DNA from: Rahnella sp. AA
GTDB taxonomy: Bacteria > Pseudomonadota > Gammaproteobacteria > Enterobacterales > Enterobacteriaceae
NCBI RefSeq assembly: GCF_002834385.1
Contig: NZ_PITQ01000004.1
Location: forward strand, 381,534 to 445,533
Length of the DNA stretch: 64,000 nucleotides
Direction: 5' to 3'
This document shows, piece after piece, positions 8,981 through 17,570 of the stretch. The notes under the pieces were generated by a model, which saw only the letters and a program-made list of their open reading frames with translations, was not told the DNA's origin and did not search any database. The number at the start of each line of letters is the position of its first letter. Position 1 is the stretch's first letter. The position numbers and the translations under genes are program-made.

Positions 8981-9814
8981 TTACTCATTTGCCTCGTGAT
9001 CTTCGCCATATAACTGCTGCAAGATCCCGTCGGTTAACTGGTCCGGATGTCCGTCAAAGATAATCTGCCCTTTCGCAATACCAATTACGCGGGTGCAGTA
9101 ATCTTTCACCAGCTCAACGGAGTGCAGGTTGACCATCACCGCGATGTTCTCTTCGCTGACCTTTTTCAGGGCATTCATGATGCGCAGGGTATTTTTAGGA
9201 TCCAGTGAGGCAACCGGTTCATCGGCCAGCAAAATTTTCGGGTTCTGCATCAGTGCACGACAAATCGCCACGCGCTGCATCTGACCACCGGAAAGGTTTT
9301 CAGCGCGTTGCAACGCATGCGGCAACATGTGCAGCCATTCGAGCAACGAAATCGCCCGTGCGCGGTCTTCATCGTCGAACTGATTGAAGAAGGATTTAAA
9401 CGTTGAAGTATGGCTGAGACGGCCAAGTAATACGTTAGTCAGCACATCCAGACGCGGTACCAGGCAGAAATCCTGGAAAATCATGCCGCAACCCGAACGC
9501 CAGCGACGCAGCGCTTTACCCGTCAACCCGGCCAGTTGCTGCTGCTCACCATTTTCGTAATGACACACAACGCTGCCGTCGGTTAACGGGATCGTGCCGT
9601 TAAGCACGTGCAACAGCGTTGACTTCCCCGCACCGGAGCGGCCAATGACCGCTACAAATTCACCGGCATGGAGATCAAAATTAATATCGTTCAGGACCCG
9701 CTGACCTGATTTATACGATTTTACCAGGCCTTTAACGTCCAGAACTTTGTTCAAATGCTGTGGCCCGGTCTGAGGATATTCAGCCTGTGCCAGCTTAAGT
9801 TGAGCCTGCGCCAT
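8981..9814 (-). CDS. phnC: Phosphonate ABC transporter ATPase PhnC
   Basis: 277-residue ABC ATPase with Walker [10 protein letters not shown], signature [11 protein letters not shown], Walker [13 protein letters not shown] and the switch His in VNLHSVELV. It is first in phnC-phnD-phnE-phnE and preceded by a candidate Pho box at 9868-9885. No phnF-P lyase genes, phnWX or ptxD occur in the window, so imported compounds must be degraded by enzymes encoded elsewhere. Confidence 0.92.
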   Translation of the reverse strand: MAQAQLKLAQAEYPQTGPQHLNKVLDVKGLVKSYKSGQRVLNDINFDLHAGEFVAVIGRSGAGKSTLLHVLNGTIPLTDGSVVCHYENGEQQQLAGLTGKALRRWRSGCGMIFQDFCLVPRLDVLTNVLLGRLSHTSTFKSFFNQFDDEDRARAISLLEWLHMLPHALQRAENLSGGQMQRVAICRALMQNPKILLADEPVASLDPKNTLRIMNALKKVSEENIAVMVNLHSVELVKDYCTRVIGIAKGQIIFDGHPDQLTDGILQQLYGEDHEANE

Positions 9815-9867
9815 GATGCTGTCTCTCGGTTGCTTTCGTTATCTGGCGTTCATTAAGCGCGAGTTTT

Positions 9868-9885
9868 ATGACACATCAATGACGA
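9868..9885 (-). promoter_or_regulatory. Candidate Pho box for phnCDEE
   Basis: Read on the minus strand this is TCGTCAT-TGAT-GTGTCAT: two 7-base repeats with the canonical 4-base spacer of PhoB sites (consensus CTGTCAT-N4-CTGTCAY), with 5/7 and 6/7 matches. A further degenerate pair (TTGTCAT and CTGTCCA) lies just upstream at about 9887-9905. PhoB control would fit a phosphonate importer. Inference from pattern match. Confidence 0.5.
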
Positions 9886-10020
9886 TTTAATGGACAGCGC
9901 ATGACAAAAATGCAACAGATTAAGTTAAATTACCTAACGTATATCCCGTGTGATGTTCATCTTTTGAAGTATCATTTAAGTCTATGATTGAAAGGCATCA
10001 CTTCATAAAAGGAAGATGAA

Positions 10021-11712
10021 ATGGATAATCAGTCACTCATCACCACGCTGAAAGAAATCGCCGGAAGCCGCCACGTCCTCACCGGCGACAGCAATACCGA
10101 GCGCTACCGAAAGGGGTTTCGCTCCGGTGGCGGAAAAGCGCTGGCGGTGGTATTCCCGCAGACATTGCTTCAACAATGGCAATTGCTTAAAGCCTGCATC
10201 GAGGCCGACAAAATTGTCATCATGCAGGCCGCCAATACGGGGCTGACAGAAGGTTCAACGCCGAGCGGTGACGATTACGACCGCGACATCGTCATTTTCA
10301 GCACGCTGAAACTCGACCAGATCCAGCTGCTCGACGGCGGCCATCAGGTGATCGGCTTTCCCGGCAGCACACTCTACAAGCTGGAAAAAATTCTCAAGCC
10401 GTATAACCGCGAACCACATTCCGTTATCGGGTCATCCTGCATTGGTGCCTCCGTGGTCGGCGGAGTTTGCAACAACTCCGGCGGTTCACTGGTGAAACGC
10501 GGACCGGCTTATACGGAAATGGCGCTGTATGCGCAGATTGATGCGCAGGGAGAACTCCGGCTGATAAACCATCTGGGGATCAATCTGGGTGAGACGCCGG
10601 AAGAGATCCTGACACGGCTGGAAAAAGGCGATTATCTCGAAGCCGATATCCTGCATGACCAGCGGCTGGCTTCCGACCATGATTACGCAACGCGCGTCCG
10701 CGAAGTGGATGCCGATACGCCATCGCGCTTTAACGCCGATGAACGTCGCTTATTTGAAGCCTCTGGCTGTGCCGGGAAGCTGGCCGTTTTCGCCGTCCGC
10801 CTCGATACTTTTCCGGCAGAAACTCAGCAGCAGGTTTTCTATATCGGTACGAACGACACGGCGGTGCTGACGGAATTACGCCGCCAGATCCTGCGTGATT
10901 TCACCAATCTGCCGGTGGCGGGTGAATATATGCACCGTGATATTTTCGATATCACTGAAGTGTACGGCAAAGATACGTTCCTGATGATCGACAAACTCGG
11001 CACGGACAAAATGCCGGATATGTTTACCGCCAAAGGAAAGTTTGACGCGCACGCCAGCAAGGTGCCTTTTCTGCCGAAGCACTTCAGCGACCGCGTGATG
11101 CAGTGCCTGAGTAAAGCGCTGCCGGGCCATTTACCGCCGCGCATGAAGCAGTATCGCGACCGGTTTGAGCATCACTTATTGCTGAAAATGTCAGGCCAGG
11201 GAATAGAGGAAGCCAGAACGTTTCTGACCCGTTTCTTCAGCGATAATCAGGGCGATTTCTTTATCTGTTCAGCAGATGAAGGCAAAAAAGCCTTTCTGCA
11301 CCGCTTCGCTGCGGCGGGCGCGGCCATTCGTTATCACGCTGTGCATGAGAAAGAAGTGGAAGATATTCTGGCACTGGATATTGCCTTGCGCCGCAACGAT
11401 CGTGACTGGTTTGAAACGCTGCCTGCGGATATTGATAGTCAGCTGATAGCAAAACTCTATTACGGCCACTTTATGTGCCACGTTTTCCATCAGGATTACA
11501 TTGTCAAAAAAGGTGTGAACAGCAAAGCGCTAAAACATCGCATGCTTGAACTTCTGGATGCCAAAGGTGCTGAATATCCGGCTGAGCACAACGTCGGGCA
11601 TCTGTATATTGCAAAACCGCATATGAAGGAATTTTACCGGCAGGCAGACCCGACCAACAGTTTCAACCCGGGGATCGGTAAAACCACCAAGCTGAAACAC
11701 TGGCAGGAATAA
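10021..11712 (+). CDS. dld: Quinone-dependent D-lactate dehydrogenase
   Basis: 563-residue FAD enzyme (E. coli Dld is 571) on the inner face of the cytoplasmic membrane that oxidises D-lactate to pyruvate and reduces quinone. An N-terminal FAD-binding PCMH region contains NTGLTEGSTP and SSCIGASVVGGVCNNSGGSLV. The C-terminal membrane-binding domain is basic and aromatic-rich, and the C-terminal end AEHNVGHLYIAKPHMKEFYR matches the family. AAAGGAAGA precedes the ATG. In E. coli dld neighbours pbpG and yohC, as here. Confidence 0.95.
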   Translation: MDNQSLITTLKEIAGSRHVLTGDSNTERYRKGFRSGGGKALAVVFPQTLLQQWQLLKACIEADKIVIMQAANTGLTEGSTPSGDDYDRDIVIFSTLKLDQIQLLDGGHQVIGFPGSTLYKLEKILKPYNREPHSVIGSSCIGASVVGGVCNNSGGSLVKRGPAYTEMALYAQIDAQGELRLINHLGINLGETPEEILTRLEKGDYLEADILHDQRLASDHDYATRVREVDADTPSRFNADERRLFEASGCAGKLAVFAVRLDTFPAETQQQVFYIGTNDTAVLTELRRQILRDFTNLPVAGEYMHRDIFDITEVYGKDTFLMIDKLGTDKMPDMFTAKGKFDAHASKVPFLPKHFSDRVMQCLSKALPGHLPPRMKQYRDRFEHHLLLKMSGQGIEEARTFLTRFFSDNQGDFFICSADEGKKAFLHRFAAAGAAIRYHAVHEKEVEDILALDIALRRNDRDWFETLPADIDSQLIAKLYYGHFMCHVFHQDYIVKKGVNSKALKHRMLELLDAKGAEYPAEHNVGHLYIAKPHMKEFYRQADPTNSFNPGIGKTTKLKHWQE

Positions 11713-11733
11713 CGCTGTGAAGAGTTTCAAACG

Positions 11734-11755
11734 CCCTCCCCTTTTCAGGGGAGGG
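11734..11755. repeat. GC-rich hairpin between dld and yohC
   Basis: Perfect arms CCCTCCCC and GGGGAGGG around TTTTCA, between convergent genes. No clear U-tract follows, so it may act as a weak terminator or belong to the dispersed CTCCCC/GGGGAG hairpins. Confidence 0.6.
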
Positions 11756-11770
11756 TGCACTAATCAATGA

Positions 11771-12361
11771 TTAAAAAAGCTGCGTTCCATAGCCCCACAT
11801 GATAACCGTCAACGCCAAAAGAAGCTCAAGGACCAGAACTCCCATCGCCAGCGTCGAGCTGGAGAACAGGAAGCCCTCGCGATGGTCAATGTTGAGGAAG
11901 TTTGGAATACCGAGATACAACAGATATCCGCTGTAGCAAAGGCCAATCAGCCCGACAAACAGGCATAACCAGACCATCGGGTAGAGCGCAACAATCCCGC
12001 TGAGGAACATCGGCGTGGCAACGTAACCGGCAAACACAATACAACTGTTGAGTGTCGGGCGGCTGTCATAACGACGCGCCATCCAGTAGATAATCCGCCC
12101 CATCAGGGCAACAGCGGCGAGCATCAGAACATAGAAGATGACAGCGATATAGGACGCGGTGAACATGGAAACCATCAGCTTCTGGCCGTCACCGAAATTC
12201 CAGCCCAGCTGCGTTGTGCCGATAAAGGAACAGACAACCGGGATCAGCGCCATCAGAAAAACATGGTGGGAATACACATGTGAAACGGTTTCCCGTTCAC
12301 GCTGGATTTGCTGCAATTCGGGACCTGGATGCGATAACAGTCCCCAGACATGATTACCCAT
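11771..12361 (-). CDS. yohC: Inner membrane protein YohC (Yip1 family)
   Basis: 196 residues with about five transmembrane helices. It closely matches E. coli YohC in segments such as SFIGTTQLGWNFGDG, VFAGYVATPMFLSGIVALYP and YLLYLGIPNFLNI, ending GYGTQLF. Yip1-domain proteins are membrane proteins of unclear bacterial function. It is convergent with dld and close to pbpG and yohP, the same neighbourhood as in E. coli. Confidence 0.9.
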   Translation of the reverse strand: MGNHVWGLLSHPGPELQQIQRERETVSHVYSHHVFLMALIPVVCSFIGTTQLGWNFGDGQKLMVSMFTASYIAVIFYVLMLAAVALMGRIIYWMARRYDSRPTLNSCIVFAGYVATPMFLSGIVALYPMVWLCLFVGLIGLCYSGYLLYLGIPNFLNIDHREGFLFSSSTLAMGVLVLELLLALTVIMWGYGTQLF

Positions 12362-12507
12362 GAAACACCCCCTTGTGCGCCGAAAGCCGCCAGCGGCGTA
12401 CGATGATAAACCTTCGGGAATGCCCGTTTGATAAAGGTTACAAGGGCAAGGAGAAGGTGGCAGCCTGTTTATATTATAGCCGTTATTAAGCGGTTTGCTG
12501 GCAGTAC

Positions 12508-12532
12508 AACATCTCCTTTTATGGGAGATGTT
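12508..12532. terminator. Stem-loop downstream of the coiled-coil gene
   Basis: Arms AACATCTCC and GGAGATGTT enclose TTTTATG. It lies 30 bases past the stop of the minus-strand coiled-coil gene. No long U-tract follows, so termination efficiency is uncertain. Confidence 0.5.
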
Positions 12533-12561
12533 GATGCCGGAGAACGGGATTCACGAAAGGG

Positions 12562-13119
12562 TCAGTGGATATAGCGGGCAGCGGTAAACACCACACCAGC
12601 CAGTGCTACCATCATGCCCATGATCCAATGGGTCTGTTTTGTAATATAGATGTGGAACATATCTTTGGTCATGTAATTCGACTGAATAACGGCCAGCTGC
12701 GACTCCACGGAATTAAATCGAGCATCCATTTTATCGAAACGCAGATCCATCTTGTCAAAGCGCAGATCCATCTTGTCAAAGCGCTCATCTACCAGTTCAA
12801 ATTTCTTATCAATAAGCACAAGGCGATCGTCAATTCGCACCAGATGCTCGTCGATCCTGACCAGATGCTTATCGATGCGAACAATACTTTCCTCCGTTTT
12901 CCCCACGCGAACGCCGATATCCGTCACCGCATCGGTGAGCGTGACCATCTGGTGTTCGAGTTTTCCGACACGAAGATTGGTGTCCGTAACCACCTCTGTA
13001 AGCTGAACAACTTGCTGTTCAACCTTTCCCACCCGTAAACTCAGGCCCGCGATTTCCTCACCGTTTTTGATTCCCTGCTTTTCGATACTGTTAATCTGGC
13101 TTTGCATTAACGCTTCCAT
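12562..13119 (-). CDS. Coiled-coil protein with C-terminal membrane anchor, unknown function
   Basis: No family recognised with confidence. From the ATG at 13119 (AAGGGAGA just upstream) the protein has 185 residues. Nearly all of it is heptad-like: an N-terminal part built on VGKVEQQV / VGKLEHQM / VGKTEESI, then repeats of the form RIDEHLV and RFDKMDL. It ends with one hydrophobic helix (MGMMVALAGVVFTAARYIH). An alternative start at 13218, also with a plausible ribosome site, adds 33 non-coiled residues. Layout suggests a long oligomeric rod anchored in a membrane by its C-terminus, reminiscent of phage haemolysin-type (XhlA) or DUF1640 proteins. It stands alone between yohC and the dehydrogenase operon. 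Confidence 0.65.
   Translation of the reverse strand: MEALMQSQINSIEKQGIKNGEEIAGLSLRVGKVEQQVVQLTEVVTDTNLRVGKLEHQMVTLTDAVTDIGVRVGKTEESIVRIDKHLVRIDEHLVRIDDRLVLIDKKFELVDERFDKMDLRFDKMDLRFDKMDARFNSVESQLAVIQSNYMTKDMFHIYITKQTHWIMGMMVALAGVVFTAARYIH
12742..12783. repeat. Tandem 21-bp repeat inside the coiled-coil gene
   Basis: Two exact copies of a 21-bp unit (12742-12762 and 12763-12783), each encoding the heptad RFDKMDL, with a diverged third copy at about 12722-12741. Unit length is a multiple of three and seven codons, so copy change would keep both frame and heptad register. Confidence 0.9.
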
Positions 13120-13392
13120 AATCCATTCTCCCTTAAAGTCTTCCGGCACCGTCAGGGCACCGGGAAGATAGAGCATCGGGTTGACTGGCCAGCAATCTGG
13201 CATCCTGAGCTGAAACATGATGTGTTGTCCCTCACGTAAGCTAATCCTTGTTCAGATATCCTTAATCTGCGGGCAGTCTGCACTGTATAAATAAACACCT
13301 CAAATCAATTTCTTTCTCGTTCAAAGCGTGATTATTTATGTATCTATGACTCATGAAATTGCATTGATAAATTGAATAAATACCAAATAAAA

Positions 13393-13410
13393 GAGCCGCT
13401 TACGCGGCTC
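13393..13410 (-). terminator. Terminator of the dehydrogenase operon
   Basis: On the minus strand GAGCCGC-GTAA-GCGGCTC is followed by TTTTATTT. It sits 37 bases after the cytochrome c stop codon. Confidence 0.85.
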
Positions 13411-13446
13411 CGTTACTGTAGCTAGTGAAAGACGTTATCTGTTTTA

Positions 13447-14754
13447 TCAGGGTGCCGGATTATGCAATGCAGCAGCTCCGTCCTGCGTTTTTCTGGCTTT
13501 CGCCACGTCGTCTTTACTGACCGCTGGCGCCTGATTTCCCCACGCATTACGGATGTAAGTACTGACATCGGCCATTTGCTGATCCGTCATTTTCCAGCCA
13601 AACTCCGGCATATCCGCGCTGGTCGGATTGCTGAGCGTCGCCGCACCCTGCGCACCGTTCATCAGCACATGCAGAATATTCGTCGGCTGGCTGGCCTGAA
13701 CGCCGTTGTTGCCTTTCAGCGCGGGCACCATATTGCGCACGCCTTCACCGGAATTCTGATGACAAGCCGCACAGTTATCGGCATACAGCGCTTTGCCATT
13801 TGCCATGGCTGAATTTGCTGCCAGCGGTGCAGACTCATCTTTGCTGCCCGGTAAGCTTTTCAGGTAAACCGCAATGGCATGAAGATCGGCATCCGACAGG
13901 TGTTGCAGCGAGTTCGTTACGGCTTCTGCCATCGGGCCGGAGGCCACGGTACGGGCGTTTGCGCCGGTTTTCAGGTACTGAACAATTTCATCGTTGCTCC
14001 AGTCACCCAGCCCCTGACGGACATTCCCGGTGATTTCCGGCGCAAACCAGCCCTGAAGTTCTCCGCCCTGCAAATGCACACCAAAGTTATCGCCGCCCAG
14101 CGGATTTTTCGCCGTATGGCACGACGTGCAGTGCCCCAGCCCTTCCACCAGATACGCGCCGCGGTTCCATTCCGCTGACTTTGCCGGATCGGCCTTAAAC
14201 GGGGCGGTATCAAGGAACAACAGGTTCCAGCCAAACATCATCAGGCGGATGTTATACGGGAACGGCAAATCGGTTTTCGGCCCGTCGTAATGCACCGCAG
14301 GCACGGTATTCAGGTACGCTTTGATGTCTTTCAGATCCTGATCGCTGACCTTCGCATAAACGTTATAAGGCATCGCCGGATAGAGATTCTCCCCGTTGAT
14401 CCCCTTGCCGTTTCGCACCGCATTAATGAACTGCTGATCGGTCCAGCCGCCAATACCGGTCTCTTTATCCGGCGTGATATTGGTAGCGTAAATCGTGCCA
14501 AACGGCGTGTTCAGGCCATAGCCTCCGGCAAACGGTTTTCCGCCCCCCGGCGCGGTATGACAGGCCACGCAGTCCCCCGCCAGCGCCAGATATTTACCGC
14601 GTTCAATGGCCGTTTTGCCGGCCATTGCCGCCGCTGCGGGTGCCTGGAATTCACCGGACTGGCTGGCGTTATGCCAGGTTTTAAAACCGACGAATCCCAG
14701 ACCACCAATGACAACCACGCCTGCAATAATCACTAATGTCTTTTTCACGCTCAT
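13447..14754 (-). CDS. Triheme cytochrome c subunit of a periplasmic membrane-bound dehydrogenase
   Basis: 435 residues. An N-terminal signal/anchor helix (VKKTLVIIAGVVVIGGLGFVGF) is followed by three cytochrome c domains with heme motifs CVACH near residue 62, CTSCH near 209 and CAACH near 332. This is the layout of the cytochrome subunit of gluconate 2-dehydrogenase and sorbitol or alcohol dehydrogenases of acetic acid bacteria and enterobacteria. It passes electrons from the flavoprotein to the quinone pool. It is last of three genes, starting 2 bases after the GMC subunit stop, so coupled translation is likely. Substrate is not determined. Confidence 0.9.
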   Translation of the reverse strand: MSVKKTLVIIAGVVVIGGLGFVGFKTWHNASQSGEFQAPAAAAMAGKTAIERGKYLALAGDCVACHTAPGGGKPFAGGYGLNTPFGTIYATNITPDKETGIGGWTDQQFINAVRNGKGINGENLYPAMPYNVYAKVSDQDLKDIKAYLNTVPAVHYDGPKTDLPFPYNIRLMMFGWNLLFLDTAPFKADPAKSAEWNRGAYLVEGLGHCTSCHTAKNPLGGDNFGVHLQGGELQGWFAPEITGNVRQGLGDWSNDEIVQYLKTGANARTVASGPMAEAVTNSLQHLSDADLHAIAVYLKSLPGSKDESAPLAANSAMANGKALYADNCAACHQNSGEGVRNMVPALKGNNGVQASQPTNILHVLMNGAQGAATLSNPTSADMPEFGWKMTDQQMADVSTYIRNAWGNQAPAVSKDDVAKARKTQDGAAALHNPAP

Positions 14755-14756
14755 GC

Positions 14757-16529
14757 TTAAACCCTCACCAGCGGACCAGGGGATTTCAGATACTGGGTTT
14801 TAATCGCTTCTGCCGCCCATAAGGTCAGCGCGCCCACCGTGCCGGTCGGGTTATAACCGCCGTTATTGGCAAACGCCGATGCGCCACAAACAAAGACGTT
14901 ATGCACATCCCAGCTTTGCAGATAGCGGTTCACCGCGCTGGTTTTCGGGTTGTCGCCCATGCAGGCGCCGCCCGTGGTGTGGGAGGAGAGGTTGTCCATT
15001 GGCGAGAACGGTTTAGCCGTCGGTTCCTGACGCACGACAGTTTTTGCCCCCATCGCATGCGCGATTTCAACCGAGCGGTCAGCCATGAATTTCGCCGAGC
15101 GTTTGTCGTTTTCGATCCAGTCAAATGTCACGCGCAGCAGCGGCTGGCCGTGGCGGTCTTTGTATTCCGGATCAAGATCGAGGAACACGTCGCGGTGCGG
15201 ATAGCTGTTGCCCATACAATAGATATTGTTGTAGTTCTGGTAGCTGTGTTTGACTGCTTTTTTCCAGTCAGCGCCCCAGCGCGGTGTGCCCGGCGGTACA
15301 TTGTTGGAATAACCGATCGGACGTCCGTTAGTGGAATGCACCAGCGCCACGCCGCCGCCGATAAAGTCATGACCGGTGTGATCAAAGTTATCGCCGTTGA
15401 AATCATCAATGGCCTGTGACAGCGCACCTGCGCCGATGAACGGGTTCATCATTTCGTCTTCGAAGAAGAAACCTGCGCCGGAAATGGTCTGGTACGCATA
15501 GTTACGCCCGACCACGCCTTTACCGGTTTTATGGTCGTAAGGCTGGCCGATGCCGGAAAGCAGCATCAGGCGGACGTTATCCATCTGGTACGCAGAAATC
15601 ACCACGATATCCGCCGGTTGCTCCCACACCACGCCGTCGCTGCCAATGAACGTCACGCCGGTGGCGGTTTTGCCGTCAGGCGCTTTGTTGACGCGGAGCA
15701 CTTCAGATTCGGTGATCACCGTAAAATTAGGGCGCTGCATCACCGCAGGTAAAATGCAGGCATTCGGGCTGCTCTTCGACCAGTTGCCGCAGCCGAAAAA
15801 CTCGCAGTAACCGCAGTATGTGCACGGCGCCATGTTGACGCCCAGCGGGTTGGTATATGCACCGGAGGTGTTGCCGGCAGGCACGGCAAACGGGTGATAG
15901 CCCATCTCGCGCGTGGCTTTGTCGAAAATCATCGACAGCTGGGTACGTTTAAGCGGCGGCAGCGGATAATCCCGGCTGCGCGGGCCTTCGAAGACGTTAC
16001 CGCCTTCAATTTTTTCGCCTTTGATGTTACCGGCTTTCCCGGACGTCCCGGCGTAACGTTCAAATTTATCGTAGAACGGTTCAACGTCGTCAAACGTCAC
16101 ACCCCAGTCCTGAACCTGCATTCCTTCGAGGAATTTGTTTTTACCGTAGCGCTCAACCGTCTGGCTGTAGCTCTGGAAATCATATGGCAGGAAGCGCCAG
16201 GTCATGCCGTTCCAGTGCGTGCCCGCCCCGCCAACGTTCATTCCGAACTGATAAGTATTAAACTCGCGCAGTGGCAGCGCCTGCTGGATCGGGTTATTAC
16301 GGAAGGTCAGGGTTTCTACCGCCGTGGGCTGCATAATCGCGCGACGGCTGACGAAGCGCAGTTCGTCGGTATCAATGGTGGTCGGGAAATCATTGCTGGT
16401 ATCGCGCCATGAACCGCGTTCAATGGCCACGACATTCAGCCCGGCCAGGGTCAGTTCATTGGCCATCAGCGAACCGGCCCATCCGAGGCCGACGATGACG
16501 GCATCGACCTTCTCTCTTTTGTTGCTCAT
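14757..16529 (-). CDS. GMC-family FAD dehydrogenase, large subunit (gluconate 2-dehydrogenase-like)
   Basis: 590 residues. The Rossmann motif VIVGLGWAGSLMANEL lies at the N-terminus, GGAGTHWNGMTWR around residue 95, and the GMC C-terminal signature NPTGTVGALTLWAAEAI at the end. A cysteine cluster CTYCGYCEFFGC near residues 240-250, with a further Cys about 14 residues later, resembles the iron-sulfur binding motif of bacterial FAD-dependent glucose, fructose and gluconate dehydrogenases. It has no signal peptide of its own; export by hitch-hiking on the Tat-targeted gamma subunit is the known arrangement. Gluconate is a plausible substrate by similarity, not proven. Confidence 0.9.
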   Translation of the reverse strand: MSNKREKVDAVIVGLGWAGSLMANELTLAGLNVVAIERGSWRDTSNDFPTTIDTDELRFVSRRAIMQPTAVETLTFRNNPIQQALPLREFNTYQFGMNVGGAGTHWNGMTWRFLPYDFQSYSQTVERYGKNKFLEGMQVQDWGVTFDDVEPFYDKFERYAGTSGKAGNIKGEKIEGGNVFEGPRSRDYPLPPLKRTQLSMIFDKATREMGYHPFAVPAGNTSGAYTNPLGVNMAPCTYCGYCEFFGCGNWSKSSPNACILPAVMQRPNFTVITESEVLRVNKAPDGKTATGVTFIGSDGVVWEQPADIVVISAYQMDNVRLMLLSGIGQPYDHKTGKGVVGRNYAYQTISGAGFFFEDEMMNPFIGAGALSQAIDDFNGDNFDHTGHDFIGGGVALVHSTNGRPIGYSNNVPPGTPRWGADWKKAVKHSYQNYNNIYCMGNSYPHRDVFLDLDPEYKDRHGQPLLRVTFDWIENDKRSAKFMADRSVEIAHAMGAKTVVRQEPTAKPFSPMDNLSSHTTGGACMGDNPKTSAVNRYLQSWDVHNVFVCGASAFANNGGYNPTGTVGALTLWAAEAIKTQYLKSPGPLVRV

Positions 16530-16584
16530 ACGACATGTACTCCTGAAAATACCAAATAAATCAATGCAGTCCGTTAAACGGTTT

Positions 16585-17304
16585 TTATGATTTTTCGTAT
16601 TGGGTCAGCATGCTGACGGGTTCGATATGTAAATCTTCGCCGCGTCTGTCGATGACATCACGGAAGTCATAACGCGCGCCGGGGAAACCCACCATTTTCC
16701 AGCCCGCCATATCCTTATTACCGCCGTAAAGCGGGTCGGAAAAGAAGCCTTCGCGCATGTTCTGCACCAGCATATTGAAGAACAGCTGGCCGTTGACCCC
16801 ATCAAGCGGGATCTCGCCCGACTCCACGCGGCGCAGCAAATCGTCCTGCTGCTCACCGGTAAGTTCGGTAAAACCCTTGCCCGCATTGCGCGCTTTTGAC
16901 ACGCTGTTCAGCGCAGCCAGCCCTAACCGGTAGCGTTCGGCTGGCGTATCTTTATATTGCGGCCCGGCCTGCGGTAAGCCGTCCTGGATCACCGGCCCCA
17001 GGCGGTAAGTCGTGACAGCTTTGCCGTAATCACCACTCAGCTGGCGGTCCAGGAATACGGCACAACCGGCCTCTTTCCCACCGATGCTCAGCTCGTCGGC
17101 CGGTATGATCCGGTCGGCCAGTGTTTCTATCAGGCTGACTTCTTCAGAGGAGAAGAATGCCCACTCACCGGCAACCACGGGTTTCGGCGGACGAACCGAA
17201 TGGATAATCCACGGCATACCGCCGGAGAAAATTTTGGCTTTAACCTTTAAGGCGGTACTGAATAACAGCACCGCCATCGAGGTCAGAAAGTGTCTGCGTT
17301 TCAC
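16585..17304 (-). CDS. Gluconate 2-dehydrogenase gamma subunit-like protein (Tat-exported)
   Basis: 239 residues from the GTG at 17304, chosen because AGGAGAG precedes it and it begins MKRRHFLTSMAVLLF, a twin-arginine-type signal (RRHFL). An upstream in-frame start would bury this signal behind 15 extra residues. The mature region has the subunit-3 pattern: LIETLADRIIPADELSIGGKEAGC near residue 60, then FLDRQLSG. It acts as chaperone and export partner for the GMC flavoprotein, and the three genes form a gamma-large-cytochrome operon. Confidence 0.88.
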   Translation of the reverse strand: MKRRHFLTSMAVLLFSTALKVKAKIFSGGMPWIIHSVRPPKPVVAGEWAFFSSEEVSLIETLADRIIPADELSIGGKEAGCAVFLDRQLSGDYGKAVTTYRLGPVIQDGLPQAGPQYKDTPAERYRLGLAALNSVSKARNAGKGFTELTGEQQDDLLRRVESGEIPLDGVNGQLFFNMLVQNMREGFFSDPLYGGNKDMAGWKMVGFPGARYDFRDVIDRRGEDLHIEPVSMLTQYEKS

Positions 17305-17570
17305 GATATCTCTCCTGTTTACGCACATTGGAAGATGACTTACCCACATCAGACATGGGTTTATATTTGTGACGGAGATTATACGAAGATGTTAGATGAA
17401 AGTAAGATATTTCGAACCAATAGGTTCATATTTTAACTAATTAAAATCAACAGCTTAATTATTCTGCATTGAGTTAGTACACTAATTAACAAATTCTTAC
17501 AGGCAAAAAAGCCTCCACGGGAAGGCCAAAAATCGTTAACGTAGAGCTATCACACTTTCCGGAGACGTCC

